Shown: positions 23,601 through 33,335 of the stretch, piece after piece
Numbering within the stretch: position 1 is the first letter of the stretch
Layout: every line of letters starts with the position of its first letter
Source: Malus domestica
Lineage: Eukaryota; Streptophyta; Magnoliopsida; Rosales; Rosaceae
NCBI RefSeq assembly: GCF_042453785.1
Contig: NC_091668.1
Location: 2,124,501-2,188,500, forward strand
DNA: 64,000 bases
Direction: 5' to 3'
The notes under the pieces: generated by a model
Database searches by the model: none
What the model was told of the DNA's origin: nothing
The model's input: only the letters and a program-made list of their open reading frames with translations
Made by a program: the position numbers and the translations under genes

Positions 23601-26600
23601 AGAGAAGCTAAGTTAGCGGCTTACGACGATATGTATAAACGACTAGATACCAAAGAAGGAGAGTTGGATATCTATAAACTATCTAGAGCAAGGGAAAAGA
23701 AGACAAGGGACCTAAACCAAGTGAGGTGCATCAAGGATGAGGATGGAAAGGTTCTTGCTACAGAGAACGCGGTTAAAGACAGATGGAGAGGTTATTTTCA
23801 TAATCTTTTCAATGAAGGACATGAAATGAGTGCTTCTTTAGGGGAGTTGAGTAACTCAGAAGAGTGTAGAAACTACTCTTTTTATCGTCGAATCCGGAAG
23901 GAAGAAGTGGTTGTAGCTTTGAAGAAGATGAAGCATAAAAAAGCAATAGGCCCAGACGATATACCAATCGAAGTGTGGAAACTTTTGGGAGAGACAGGTA
24001 TAACATGGCTCACTGACCTTTTCAATAGGATTTTGAAAACGAAGAAGATGCCAAATGAGTGGCGAATGAGCACTTTGGTGCCTATCTACAAGAATAAGGG
24101 CGACGTACAAAATTGCATGAACTATAGGGGTATTAAGCTAATGAGTCATACAATGAAGCTCTGGGAGAGAGTCATTGAGCATAGATTGAGGCAAGAGACA
24201 CGGGTTTCGGACAACCAATTCGGGTTCATGCCAGGGCGCTCAACCATGGAGGCAATCTATCTCTTACGAAGATTGATGGAAAGATATAGAGATGGGAAAA
24301 AGGATTTACACATGATCTTTATAGATTTGGAAAAAGCGTATGATAGGGTCCCAAGAGACATTCTTTGGAGGATTTTAGAGAAGAAAGGAGTACGAGTAGC
24401 ATATATCCAAGCTATAAAGGATATGTATGAAGGAGCAAAGACTGCCGTAAGAACTCATGAAGGACAAACCGAAAGCTTTCCCATAACTGTAGGATTACAT
24501 CAAGGCTCATCCTTAAGTCCTTACCTTTTTGCGTTGGTAATGGATGAGTTAACACGACATATTCAAGATGATATTCCTTGGTGTATGCTTTTCGCAGACG
24601 ATATAGTGTTGATAGATGAAACTCAGGAAGGGGTAAATGCAAAGCTTAACCTTTGGAGAGAAGTGTTGGAATCTAAAGGTCTTCGCCTAAGCCGATCAAA
24701 GACAGAATATATGGAGTGCAAGTTCAGTGCAAATGGAGGCCAAAACGAGTTAGGGGTGAGGATCGGAGATCAAGAAATACCAAAGAGCGACCGTTTTCGT
24801 TACCTAGGATCTATCTTGCAAAAGAACGGAGAATTAGATGGAGATCTCAACCATAGAATACAAGCTGGATGGATGAAGTGGAAGAGTGCATCCGGCGTGT
24901 TGTGTGACCGCCGTATGCCACTGAAGCTCAAGGGAAAATTTTATAGGACGGCAATAAGGCCGGCGATGCTGTATGGCACAGAATGTTGGGCGGTGAAACA
25001 TCAACACGTACACAAAATGGGTGTAGCGGAGATGAGGATGCTTCGTTGGATGTGTGGGCACACGAGAAAGGATAAGATTAGGAATGAGGATATCCGGGGT
25101 AAAGTAGGAGTAGCCGAAATTGAAGGAAAGATGAGAGAAAATCGGTTACGGTGGTTTGGACATGTGCAAAGAAGGCCTACTGACGTTCCGATTAGAAGAT
25201 GCGACTATGGGACAGAGGTTCAGGGCCGAAGGGGTAGAGGAAGACCTAGGAAAACTTTGGAAGAGACTCTAAGAAAAGACTTAGAGTACTTGGATCTAAC
25301 GAAGGACATGACACAGGATCGAGCACAATGGCGTTCTAAGATTCATATAGCCGATCCCACTCAGTGACTTGGATTTTCCAAGTCTCCAACCGAGAAGTTT
25401 TCCTCATTCGGGAAATTAAGAGAACACTACCCCAACCTACATGCTCCACTCAGAAAGCTTCAACATACAAGCTTTAACAAAAGAAAATTCAAAGAACTTA
25501 GCGAAGAAGGCTTTGGTGTATTTAACACAATACGTTGAAATGAAGGAAAGCTTATTTATTGATATCCCCGATAAGCTACAAATATGTACATATACATGAG
25601 TCAAAATAAGCACACAAGAGGGAGCCTTCACAAAGGTTGCTTAGGAGAAGTCTCAGCAGTCGGTAGAGCCCCAGAAAGAGAAGGCACCGGAGGGGGATCA
25701 TTTGGAGCCTCAGTACTGGACAGAACCCTAGAAGGAGGAGGCATCAGAGGTTGATCATTTGGAGCTTCATTACGCGGTACAGCCCCAGAAGACGAAGGCA
25801 ATAAATGCCTTTGGAACAAACCCACAAATCTCTGATGATCAAGTAAAACCTGACCATCAGTTTCCTTCATCTGGTCAAGCTTCCTCTTCATGTTTGTAGC
25901 ATAGTCATGTGCGAGCCGGTGCAACTGTTTATTCTCATGCTTGAGCCCTCTAATCTCCTGTTTGAGACTCATCACTTCAGCCGCCAATGATTCAACTTGG
26001 CGGGTTCGAGCAAATAGGCGTTGGGCCATATTAGACACAGAACCTGCACACTGAACACTGAGAGCCAGCGAATCCTTAACAGCTAACTCATCAGACCGTT
26101 TGGAAAGTAGTCTGTTATCTTTGGGAGTGAGAAGGTTCCTGGCCACCACCGCAGCGGTCATATCATTCTTCATCACGGAATCCCCAACGGTAAGAGGACC
26201 AGTAGGGGAGACGAAGGATGGGCGCCATATGTTGTCTGGAGAAGGCGGGGCTGCCTCTTCAACAAGGTTCAAGTCAAAACGACGGTCGGAGGGGCCAGAC
26301 ATTTTCAAAGGTGTTGAAGAGAGAAGAGGTCGGACAAATCAAGATCTTAGAAGTGCAAGAATGAAGCTTCTACTGGTGGAGATTCAAGTGTGCTTTGGAA
26401 CTTAATGCCAGCCCCTATAAAAATCTGCACTCGACGAAGCTTCAGAAATCGAAGAGGCGCCTGCTCAGAAATCGAAGAGGCGTTTGCTTTCTCAAAAGCT
26501 GGGCTGCTTAGAGATCACGAGGGTTGATCTCAGAAATCGAAGAGGCGTTTGCTTTCTCAAAAGTTGGGCTGCTCAAAGACCACGAAGGCCGATCTCAAAA

Positions 26601-29600
26601 ATCGAAGAGGCGCTCGCTTTCTCAAAAGCTGGGCTCCCCAGAGACCACGAGGGCCGATATCAGAAATCGAAGAGGCACCTACTTTTCCAGCCTTTTCCAG
26701 CCTTGTCAGCACCTGTCACACGCACACTCAGTTTTGCGGAAATTATGGGCATTCTGTCAAAGACGTCTGGGGAAGTAGAAAACACATGAATCTTACTGTT
26801 CAATCACCCACTTCCCACACGCAACAATAGCTCATGGGTACCACAGATAACTTTGCCAAAGTTCTCTGCCAAAGTTGAGCACGTGAAGCTTGCAGCTCCC
26901 ACTACATCGCTCTGACCAAGAAGGGTAAAAGAATAGCAAAGAAACAGCACTAACAAAGTTTAGACCCATAAATTTTGAAGGTCTAGCTACCATATTATTA
27001 CCCACAAGGGTAAAGGAACAGTACCACTGCTGGATAATTGGAAAGTCCCTGTGTGTCAACCTCTGTGCTTCGTGGCAAGGTAGACTAGCAAACATGCCCA
27101 ACCTTTACTCACATTCGAGAAAACACTCCCAATAAGATTGCTTGCTCCAAAATCGAAGAGGCACCGTCCTCCGAATCTCGAGAGCCAGACTCCCAACATG
27201 ACTACTTTCTTAAAAATCGAAGAGAGGGTAAAGGAACAGTACCATTGCTGGATAATTGGAAAGTCCCTGTGTGTCAACCTCTGTGCTTCGTGGCAAGGTA
27301 GACTAGCAAACATGCCCAACCTTTACTCACATTCGAGAAAACACTCCCAACAAGATTGCTTGCTCCAAAATCGAAGAGGCACCGCCCTCCGAATCTCGAG
27401 AGCCAGACTCCCAACATGATTACTTTCTCAAAAATCGAAGAGACACTGCTCCCCGAATCTTGAGAGCCAGACCCCCAGCATGATTGCTTTCTCAAAAATC
27501 GATGAGGCATCGTTCTCCGAATCAATCGAAGAGGCGCTCGCTTTCTCAAAAGCTGGGCTGCTCAGAGACCACGAGGGCCGATCTCAGAAATCGAAGAGGC
27601 ACCTACTTTTCTAGCCTTGTCAACACCTGTCACACGCACACTCAGCTTTGCAGAAATTATGGGTATTCTGTCGAAGACTTCTGGTGAAGTAGAAAGCACA
27701 TGAATCTTACTGTTCAATCACCCACTTCCCACACGCAACAATAGCTCATGGGTACCACAAATAACTTTGCCAAAGTTCTCTGCCAAAGTTGAGCACGTGA
27801 AGCTTGCAGCTCCCACTACATCGCTCTGACCAAGAAAGGTAAAAGAATAGCAAAGAAACAGCACTAACAAAAGTTTAGACACATAAATTTTGAAGGTCTA
27901 GCTACCATATTATTACCCACAACTGTAAAGGAACAGTACCACTGCTGGATAATTGGAAAGTCCCTGTGTGTCAACCTCTGTGCTTCGTGGCAAGGTAGAC
28001 TAGCAAACATGCCCAACCTTTACTCACATTCGAGAAAACACTCCCAATAAGATTGCTTGCTCCAAAATCGAAGAGGCACCGTCCTCCGAATCTCGAGAGC
28101 CAGACTCCCAACATGACTACTTTCTCAAAATCGAAGAGAGGGTAAAGGAACAGTACCATTGCTGGATAATTGGAAAGTCCCTGTGTGTCAACCTTTGTGC
28201 TTCGTGGCAAGGTAGACTAGCAAACATGCCCAACCTTTACTCACATTCGAGACAACACTCCCAACAAGATTGCTTGCTCCAAAATCGAAGAGGCACCACC
28301 CTCCGAATCTCGAGAGCCAGACTCCCAACATGATTACTTCCTCAAAAATCGAAGAGACACTGCTCTCCGAATCTCGAGAGTCATACCCCCAGCATGATTG
28401 CTTTCTCAAAAATCGAAGAGGCATCGTTCTCCGAATCTCGAGAGCCAGATACCACAGACCACTTTTTCAAAGTGCTCTGACAGAGTTAAAACATGTGAAA
28501 CTGGCAGCTCCCACTACCGTGCTATGACCAAGCAGGGTAAAGGAATAGCATTACTACTTGTTGTTAGGGAGACTCCTATATATGTCGACCTCCATCCCCA
28601 ACGGACAGGCAGACCTGCAAAAATGCTCAACCCTTCATCATATCTGAGAGGGCACTCCCAACGAAGCCTTTCGAAATATTCAGCTTTCTTTCCCCCCGAT
28701 AATACCTCTGCAAACAAGCTATACTAGAGCAAGAATATCTCATATCATCAGGGTTAAAAGCAAGAGTATCCCATATCATGCTTTTTCCCTATCTTTTCTT
28801 TTGGCCTTGTTTTTACCTGCAAGACAAGGAGAAAGAGAACAATCAGTCAGCACTTGGAATCAAGCTTCCAGCCAGGAACTGACTGCCTGGAACCCCTTAC
28901 CTGATTACTTACCTGGCATTGCTCTCGAGTACTCATCTTCAACATCTTATGTTTCCAGGGAAGATTCCGCATCTGCTTGAGGAACAGATAGGGCAAGTGC
29001 GAAGGATACAAGGAAGCATGTGGAGACAAGCGTAACAGCACACGTGCCGATACATTCATTACTCTGTCAAAAGCAAAAGTATCCCATATCAGCAGGGTGG
29101 AACGTACTCTAGATTTGATGGACTTGTTTTGACCCTCAAATTCTTCAGTCGGCCTTATACTCTGGAGGAAACCAGAAAACCCTCCAGCTCAGTTCAAGAA
29201 TAAGCCTGTGGAAAGTTACTTCTTCAAAAGCAAAAGTATCTCATATCATCTCTTCTCATTTTTCTTCTCTTTATCCTTCATGCTGCTGCAAGATGGGGAG
29301 AAGGTGAACAATCAGTCGGAGCTCTGATTGCTTACCTTGTCTGTCACCTCTTTCAGCAGACCCCCTAGCTCGGCGACTTGGGGGACTCCTACTACATGGT
29401 TTGTATCGCGCTTGACCAAGCCTGAAACTACAAGTAAGCTTCAAGTGAAATTGATACATTACCTTGTGCATCTCCACCAGTTAAAGATACCACCCCTGGA
29501 TGGAGGAAGAGTACTTCCAGAGAAGATGCCACATCTACCTATGAGACAGATAAGGCAAGTCAAGACGACACCACACTCCGATACTTAGAAGTTTCGTGAT

Positions 29601-32334
29601 TACGAGATCATTCTCCCACAATATTTCCTAATGTCATTTGTACTAAATCATTCACTTGTACTCACTAAATGAGAGCTTGAACCTATGTACTTGTGTAAAC
29701 CCTTCACAATTAATGAGAACTCTTCTATTCCGTGGACGTAGCCAATCTGGGTGAACCACGTACATCTTGTGTTTGCTTTCCTATCTCTATCCATTTATAT
29801 ACTTATCCACACTAATGACCGGAGCAATCTAGCGAAGATCACAAAAAGCGGTCGTTTTCGCTACCTAGGATCTATCTTGCAAGAGAACGGAGAATTAGAT
29901 GGAGATCTCAACCATAGAATACGAGCTGGATGGAAAGAGTGCATCCGGCGTGTTGTGTGACCGTCGTAGGCCACTGAAGCTCAAGGGAAAATTTTATAGG
30001 ACGGCAATAAGGCTAGCGATGTTGTATGGCACAGAATGTTGGGTGGTGAAGCATCAACACGTACACAAAATGGGTGTAGCGGAGATGAGGATGCTTCGTG
30101 GGATGTGTGGGCACACGAGAAAGGATAAGATTGGGAATGAGGATATCCGAGGTAAAGTAGGAGTAGCCGAAATTGTAGGAAAGATGAGAGAAAATCGGCT
30201 CCGGTGATTTTGAACATGTGCAAAGAAGGCCGACTGACGCTCCGGTTCGAAGATGTGACTACGGGACAGAGGTTCAGGGCCGAAGGGGTAGAGGAAGACC
30301 TAGGACAACTTTGGAAGAGACTCTAAGAAAAGACTTAGAGTACTTGGATCTAACGGAGGACATGACACAAAACCGAGCGCAATGGCGTTCTAGGATTCAT
30401 ATAGCCGACCCCACTTAGTGGGAAAAGGCTTTGTTGTTGTTGTTGTTGTATATACATATACTGATGTGCATGTATATGCTAGTTATCTCCTAATAGTAAA
30501 TGCTGTCAGTCTTACCATAAAAAGAAGTTAAAATTTTTATTTTGTTTGATAGATGGTACCAGACATCGAGTGGGGAAAGAATATCCGTGTGGTGCTGGAT
30601 ATTGGATGTACAGATTCTGCCTTTGGGGCTTCTCTCGTTGATAAGGATGTATTAACATTGGCATTGGGTTTGAAAGATGACCTAGTTGACCTAGCTCAAG
30701 TTGCCCTCGAGCGTGGTTTGCCTGCTTTTGTTAGCCCTTTTCGAAATAGAAGACTGCCTTTCCCCAGTAGTGTTTTTGATGCTGTTCACTGTGGCGGTTG
30801 CACCATACCTTGGCATTCACATGGTTTTAGTCAATTTCTTCCCACCTTTCATTCGTCATTTTTTCTTCTTGAAGTTTCAAATCCGACTTTAAGTCACACC
30901 TTTGTGATATTCTTTCTTTATCAGGGGGTAAGCATCTTCTAGAGATGAATAGGATTTTAAGGCCAGGCGGATACTTTGTCTTGTCAACTAAACATGACAG
31001 CTTTGAAGATGAAGAAGGTTTGCCCTATGCTGCTAACTCTTAGTGTATCTAAGATTTGTTTGCTTTACGGGATCGTATGATTTTACCGTGAGTTGCTTGT
31101 GCTGAATAATTCGATAACATGTAGCATTTTTTTCTTCTCTTCCAGCCATGACTAAATTGACCGCATCTATCTGTTGGAATATTCTGGCTCATAAAACTGA
31201 TGAAGTCAGTGACGTGGGTGTCAAAATATACCAGAAGCCAGACTCGAATGATATATATGAGCTGAGGAGGAAGAAATATCCGCCTTTGTGCAAGGAAAAT
31301 GAAAACCCAGATGCAGCCTGGTAAGCTTAAATCAACTTGCTGTACAATATTCATCTCTTCCAGGTTTTCTATCATTATATATCCATCCATATTCCATTTT
31401 TCGTTTGTTAATTTTTTGAATGGAATCAGTATGTTAATTGTCCGCGCACGGAAGACTGCTTTTCAATGATTTTGTTCTTTATTTAGGACCAGTTAGCGTT
31501 ATGTGTCCCTTAACAGGTATGTTCCCGTGAAGACTTGCTTGCACCCCATTCCATCTGCCATTGAGCAGCATGGCACGGAGTGGCCAGATGAATGGCCCCA
31601 AAGGCTCGAGAGGTATCCTGACTGGTTGAGTGATAAAGTTAACTTGGATGCAGACACCAAGCACTGGAAAGCTATTGTTGATAGATCCTATCTCACAGGA
31701 CTAGGTATCGACTGGTCAAAAATTCGAAATGTAATGGACATGAAAGCCATCTATGGAGGGTATGTCAAAAATTTGAAAAGAACCTTGCACTTTCTTTTCT
31801 ATTCAACAGAAACGCGTCGAAGTTGATTGATAAGTTGAATTGCAATGCTTTTATGCAGATTTGCTGCAGCTCTCACTCAACAAAAGGTTTGGGTGATGAA
31901 TGTGGTCCCTGTCCATGCGCCCGATACACTTCCTTTCATTTTTGAACGTGGCCTTGTTGGAACCTACCACGACTGGTGTGAGTCCTTCGGTACTTATCCC
32001 AGATCATATGATCTTTTGCATGTTGATCATCTGTTTTCACGGCTTAAGAACAGGTGAGTTTCTGTTGCTTGCTGATAAAGTTTCGATTTTGTAAACTATA
32101 CACATATCTTTTACTTCCGGAATACTACTTTGCAGGTGTAAGCAGCCTGTATCAATCGTTGTTGAGATGGATCGCTTGTTACGGCCTGGAGGCTGGGCAA
32201 TTATACGCGAGAAAGTTGAGGTACTGGAACCGCTGGAGGGAATGTTGAAGAGTATGCATTGGGAGATCCGGATGACTTTTGCTCAGGGAAAGGAGGGTAT
32301 CTTATGCGCCCAGAAAACCTTGTGGCGGCCTTAA
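20687..32334 (+). CDS. PMT28: Probable methyltransferase PMT28 (QUA2-like, DUF248)
   Basis: Eight exons: 20687-21535, 21644-21793, 30553-30823, 30925-31017, 31146-31320, 31517-31759, 31859-32053 and 32136-32334. They total 2175 bases, 724 aa, all in phase. It is a type II Golgi membrane protein. A short cytosolic tail is followed by a transmembrane helix near residues 25-42 ([16 protein letters not shown]) and then a K/E-rich stem (about 85-210). The DUF248 methyltransferase domain starts at [20 protein letters not shown]. The SAM site [15 protein letters not shown] is of the PMT28 subgroup; other PMTs have [36 protein letters not shown], and a second half with [17 protein letters not shown] and [15 protein letters not shown] also fit. 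Relatives are thought to methylate cell-wall polysaccharides. Intron 2 is about 8.76 kb because of nested transposons, but its splice sites (GAG|gt and ag|ATGGTACC) look intact. Confidence 0.92.
22089..22103. repeat. Left target-site duplication of the RTE LINE
   Basis: The 15-mer atatacatatactga here is identical to 30450-30464, directly after the (TTG)n tail. The LINE 5' UTR begins right after it with aactccgcctatgtc. Confidence 0.85.
22209..25367 (+). CDS. RTE LINE polyprotein: endonuclease and reverse transcriptase
   Basis: An uninterrupted ORF of 1052 codons. The apurinic-like endonuclease domain starts near residue 103 with [14 protein letters not shown]. It continues with [29 protein letters not shown] (about 237), TQIDFLL and [10 protein letters not shown] (about 333). 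The reverse transcriptase has [49 protein letters not shown] (about 704), [20 protein letters not shown] (about 761) and the catalytic FADDIVL (about 794). The C-terminal tail, with [19 protein letters not shown], is typical of plant RTE proteins. No gag-like ORF1 or zinc knuckle is seen, as expected for RTE. The true start may be internal, for example MRLGTWNIG near 22512. The unbroken frame suggests a young copy, although its own 3' end is replaced at 25366. Confidence 0.93.
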   Translation: MKMNPEQNRAKARASPVSGALCGLSTVISEQGSLYLHRHPDAVLNEQGGHRNFFSNDSTQSCLGAYAPINFTRDTQKKYFDPIRRGRVKKLGQKGRVQESKMRLGTWNIGTLTGKSMEVVEVMVRRRINIMCLQETKWVGSKAKDLENSGFKLWYSGTNRTRNGVGIIVDKTLVQDVVDVKRVGDRIMAIKIVIGQELINVISAYAPQVGLDTSSKEKFWEDLGDLVQGIAQTEKLFIGGDLNGHVGRETGNYGGFHGGHGFGERNEDGEAILDFAMAYDLFLANTFFKKREEHVITYKSGSSKTQIDFLLMRKGDCITCKDCKVIPGESVANQHRLLVMDVHIKRVRQKNKTWKCPRTRWWNLKEEKQAIFKENVITQCVWDREGEASQMWDSMASCIRKVAKEVLGESKGFAPHQKESWWWNEEVQTKVKAKKECCKALYKERTDENGERYRKAKQEAKKAVREAKLAAYDDMYKRLDTKEGELDIYKLSRAREKKTRDLNQVRCIKDEDGKVLATENAVKDRWRGYFHNLFNEGHEMSASLGELSNSEECRNYSFYRRIRKEEVVVALKKMKHKKAIGPDDIPIEVWKLLGETGITWLTDLFNRILKTKKMPNEWRMSTLVPIYKNKGDVQNCMNYRGIKLMSHTMKLWERVIEHRLRQETRVSDNQFGFMPGRSTMEAIYLLRRLMERYRDGKKDLHMIFIDLEKAYDRVPRDILWRILEKKGVRVAYIQAIKDMYEGAKTAVRTHEGQTESFPITVGLHQGSSLSPYLFALVMDELTRHIQDDIPWCMLFADDIVLIDETQEGVNAKLNLWREVLESKGLRLSRSKTEYMECKFSANGGQNELGVRIGDQEIPKSDRFRYLGSILQKNGELDGDLNHRIQAGWMKWKSASGVLCDRRMPLKLKGKFYRTAIRPAMLYGTECWAVKHQHVHKMGVAEMRMLRWMCGHTRKDKIRNEDIRGKVGVAEIEGKMRENRLRWFGHVQRRPTDVPIRRCDYGTEVQGRRGRGRPRKTLEETLRKDLEYLDLTKDMTQDRAQWRSKIHIADPTQ
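25628..26308 (-). CDS. Antisense ORF of the LTR element (coiled-coil protein, unknown role)
   Basis: An open frame of 226 codons on the strand opposite to the element. The N-terminus is [20 protein letters not shown]. The middle (about 95-150) forms a predicted coiled coil with [20 protein letters not shown] and [20 protein letters not shown]. The C-terminus is P/S-rich with imperfect repeats of the type EAPNDxPxxPxxS. I recall near-identical hypothetical proteins in other rosid genomes but know of no function. The likely origin is the additional antisense ORF of Tat-type elements. An alternative is a captured host gene. Confidence 0.6.
   Translation of the reverse strand: MKMSGPSDRRFDLNLVEEAAPPSPDNIWRPSFVSPTGPLTVGDSVMKNDMTAAVVARNLLTPKDNRLLSKRSDELAVKDSLALSVQCAGSVSNMAQRLFARTRQVESLAAEVMSLKQEIRGLKHENKQLHRLAHDYATNMKRKLDQMKETDGQVLLDHQRFVGLFQRHLLPSSSGAVPRNEAPNDQPLMPPPSRVLSSTEAPNDPPPVPSLSGALPTAETSPKQPL
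26440..28440. repeat. Nested tandem repeats (~64, ~220 and 914 bp periods)
   Basis: At the left, units of about 64 bp carry 'aaatcgaagaggcgtttgct' and 'gggctgctcagagaccacgag' type words (26450-26690). A larger unit is repeated with a 914-bp period: cacacgcacactcag is at 26717 and again at 27631. Inside each large unit, a block starting gggtaaaggaacagtacca occurs twice, about 215-222 bases apart (27009 and 27231; about 27926 and 28140). The overlapping ORFs that share the repeated peptide [11 protein letters not shown]-type sequence on the minus strand are repeat artefacts. The array lies inside the LTR-element remnant. Confidence 0.85.
29845..30449 (+). mobile_element. Second copy of the RTE LINE 3' end with (TTG)n tail
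   Basis: It matches 24790-25365 at about 96 percent by eye, starting near cggtcgttttcgctacctagg. It contains small indels and substitutions relative to the first copy that interrupt the LINE reading frame: six bases are missing near 29933, and the frame shifts again near 30205. It continues past the point where the first copy stops (cacttagtg) into ggaaaaggc(TTG)n and then the target duplication. Confidence 0.9.
30450..30464. repeat. Right target-site duplication of the RTE LINE
   Basis: Identical 15-mer to 22089-22103; it directly follows the (TTG)n tail and is followed by PMT28 intron sequence. Confidence 0.85.
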
Positions 32335-33335
32335 AATGGTAATGCAGCTTCATACAAGTCCATAACAGCACGAAGACCTGCGGCGAAGCCATGCTTCCTT
32401 CGGCTGCTCCAGCCTCCGTAGTCCATCCAATTTTGAGCCAGTTATAACCGATGTTTTTGATATGCCACTTGAATTTATTGGTGACGCAGTTGATGTAGAG
32501 GATGAGCTAAGGAAGCATGGACGGAGCCAGGCTCACTGGGGCAGATGCCCCCGCTCAAGTAATTCGTTTGTTTAGTTGCAGACTACAATTATATAATATA
32601 CACGGTTATCTTTGAAGAAAATATATGTATCTAATATCCAACATACATTCATTCCACTTATACTCCATATCAAATATTATATTATATGAGCAATAGTGCT
32701 TTTGTTCTGTCATTCAAACCGAAAAAACCATCTCCCATATTTTTCTCATCACTTTGTCACTTTCCAATACTATATTGAAATTTTTGTAACATTGCAATTG
32801 TAATACATCATCATTTGAAATCATCATTAATATCATATTGCACATAACCATACTATAATAATGTTTTCTTAGTTGTTTTCGGTTGCCCCACTAGAAGAAA
32901 TTTCTGGCTTCGTAGGGTGAATGAGCAAGGGATTCGAACCCAGATGCATTAGAGGGAGAACATTCGCTCTAGTCAATGTGACTATGTCTGTGTCTGCAAA
33001 TGTATAAGTTTCTTTCATGAGCGAGGTGCTAAATTGTTGTATACTTGTATTTGAGTAAATTTTTAGATTCTATTTCACGTGTTATAATATGAGCGGATTT
33101 GAATTTAAAATGAGGCAGTGTTAATCATTGAACTCAAATAGTTTGGGCCGACTAAGACTACAATATGAATTCAGCCCACCAACACTGCGTACCCAAATTC
33201 CGAACGCCGTCTTCTGCCTCCCCTGTCACTCTTCGCGGCTCTGCTACGAACTCCATGTTCTTCGCGCCTCCATAACGCTCATCGGCTCATGTGATTTTCC
33301 GCAAAAGGGCAATCCCAGAACTTTAATTTCCCGCC
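32335..33335. other. PMT28 3' region, MITE-like insertion and TYW1 promoter
   Basis: 32335-32515 is probably 3' UTR. It is followed by a terminal-inverted-repeat unit at 32521-32913, listed separately. 33130-33335 is GC-richer and is the likely 5' UTR or promoter of TYW1; no gene lies between. Confidence 0.5.
32521..32913. mobile_element. Non-autonomous DNA element with acgaagccag-type ends
   Basis: The left end is acggagccag and, further in, ctggggcagatgccccc. On the opposite strand the right end is acgaagccag and, further in, agtggggcaac. The interior is AT-rich and has no ORF. A clear target duplication was not found, so the superfamily stays open. Confidence 0.5.

Larger units (their letters stand above)
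25366..29845 (+). mobile_element. LTR-retrotransposon remnant (Tat-like, non-autonomous), fossil
   Basis: It lies between the two LINE 3' segments. Parts from left to right are: an internal stretch; an antisense ORF (complement 25628-26308); tandem repeats (about 26440-28440); and an LTR-like region (about 28730-29830). The U5-like end of that region has GTGGACGTAGCC and GGGTGAACCACG, the words seen on the minus strand of the LTR at 8007-8365. No gag, protease, reverse transcriptase or integrase domain is recognised, and no second LTR is present, so the element is broken at its left side. Antisense ORFs between pol and the 3' LTR are a known feature of Tat-lineage Ty3/gypsy elements; the lineage assignment rests mainly on that. 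Confidence 0.55.
22104..30449 (+). mobile_element. RTE-clade LINE insertion with nested LTR-element remnant
   Basis: The outer unit is an RTE-type non-LTR retrotransposon in PMT28 intron 2, in the same orientation as the gene. It has a 5' UTR from 22104, the long ORF 22209-25367, and at the far end a (TTG)n tail (30430-30449) typical of RTE elements. It is flanked by a 15-bp target duplication. Between 25366 and about 29845 lies an LTR-element remnant. The last ~600 bp of the LINE (about 24790-25365) are present again at 29845-30418, about 96 percent alike by eye. The structure is therefore more than a simple insertion, and conversion or unequal exchange between LINE copies is likely. Confidence 0.8.

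Noticed and set aside
27056-28424. Several minus ORFs sharing a [11 protein letters not shown]-like peptide
   Set aside because: These are repeat artefacts of the nested tandem array.
32920-33000. tRNA-like word gattcgaaccc
   Set aside because: Only a B-box-like word on the opposite strand is present; no acceptor stem or anticodon arm can be folded.
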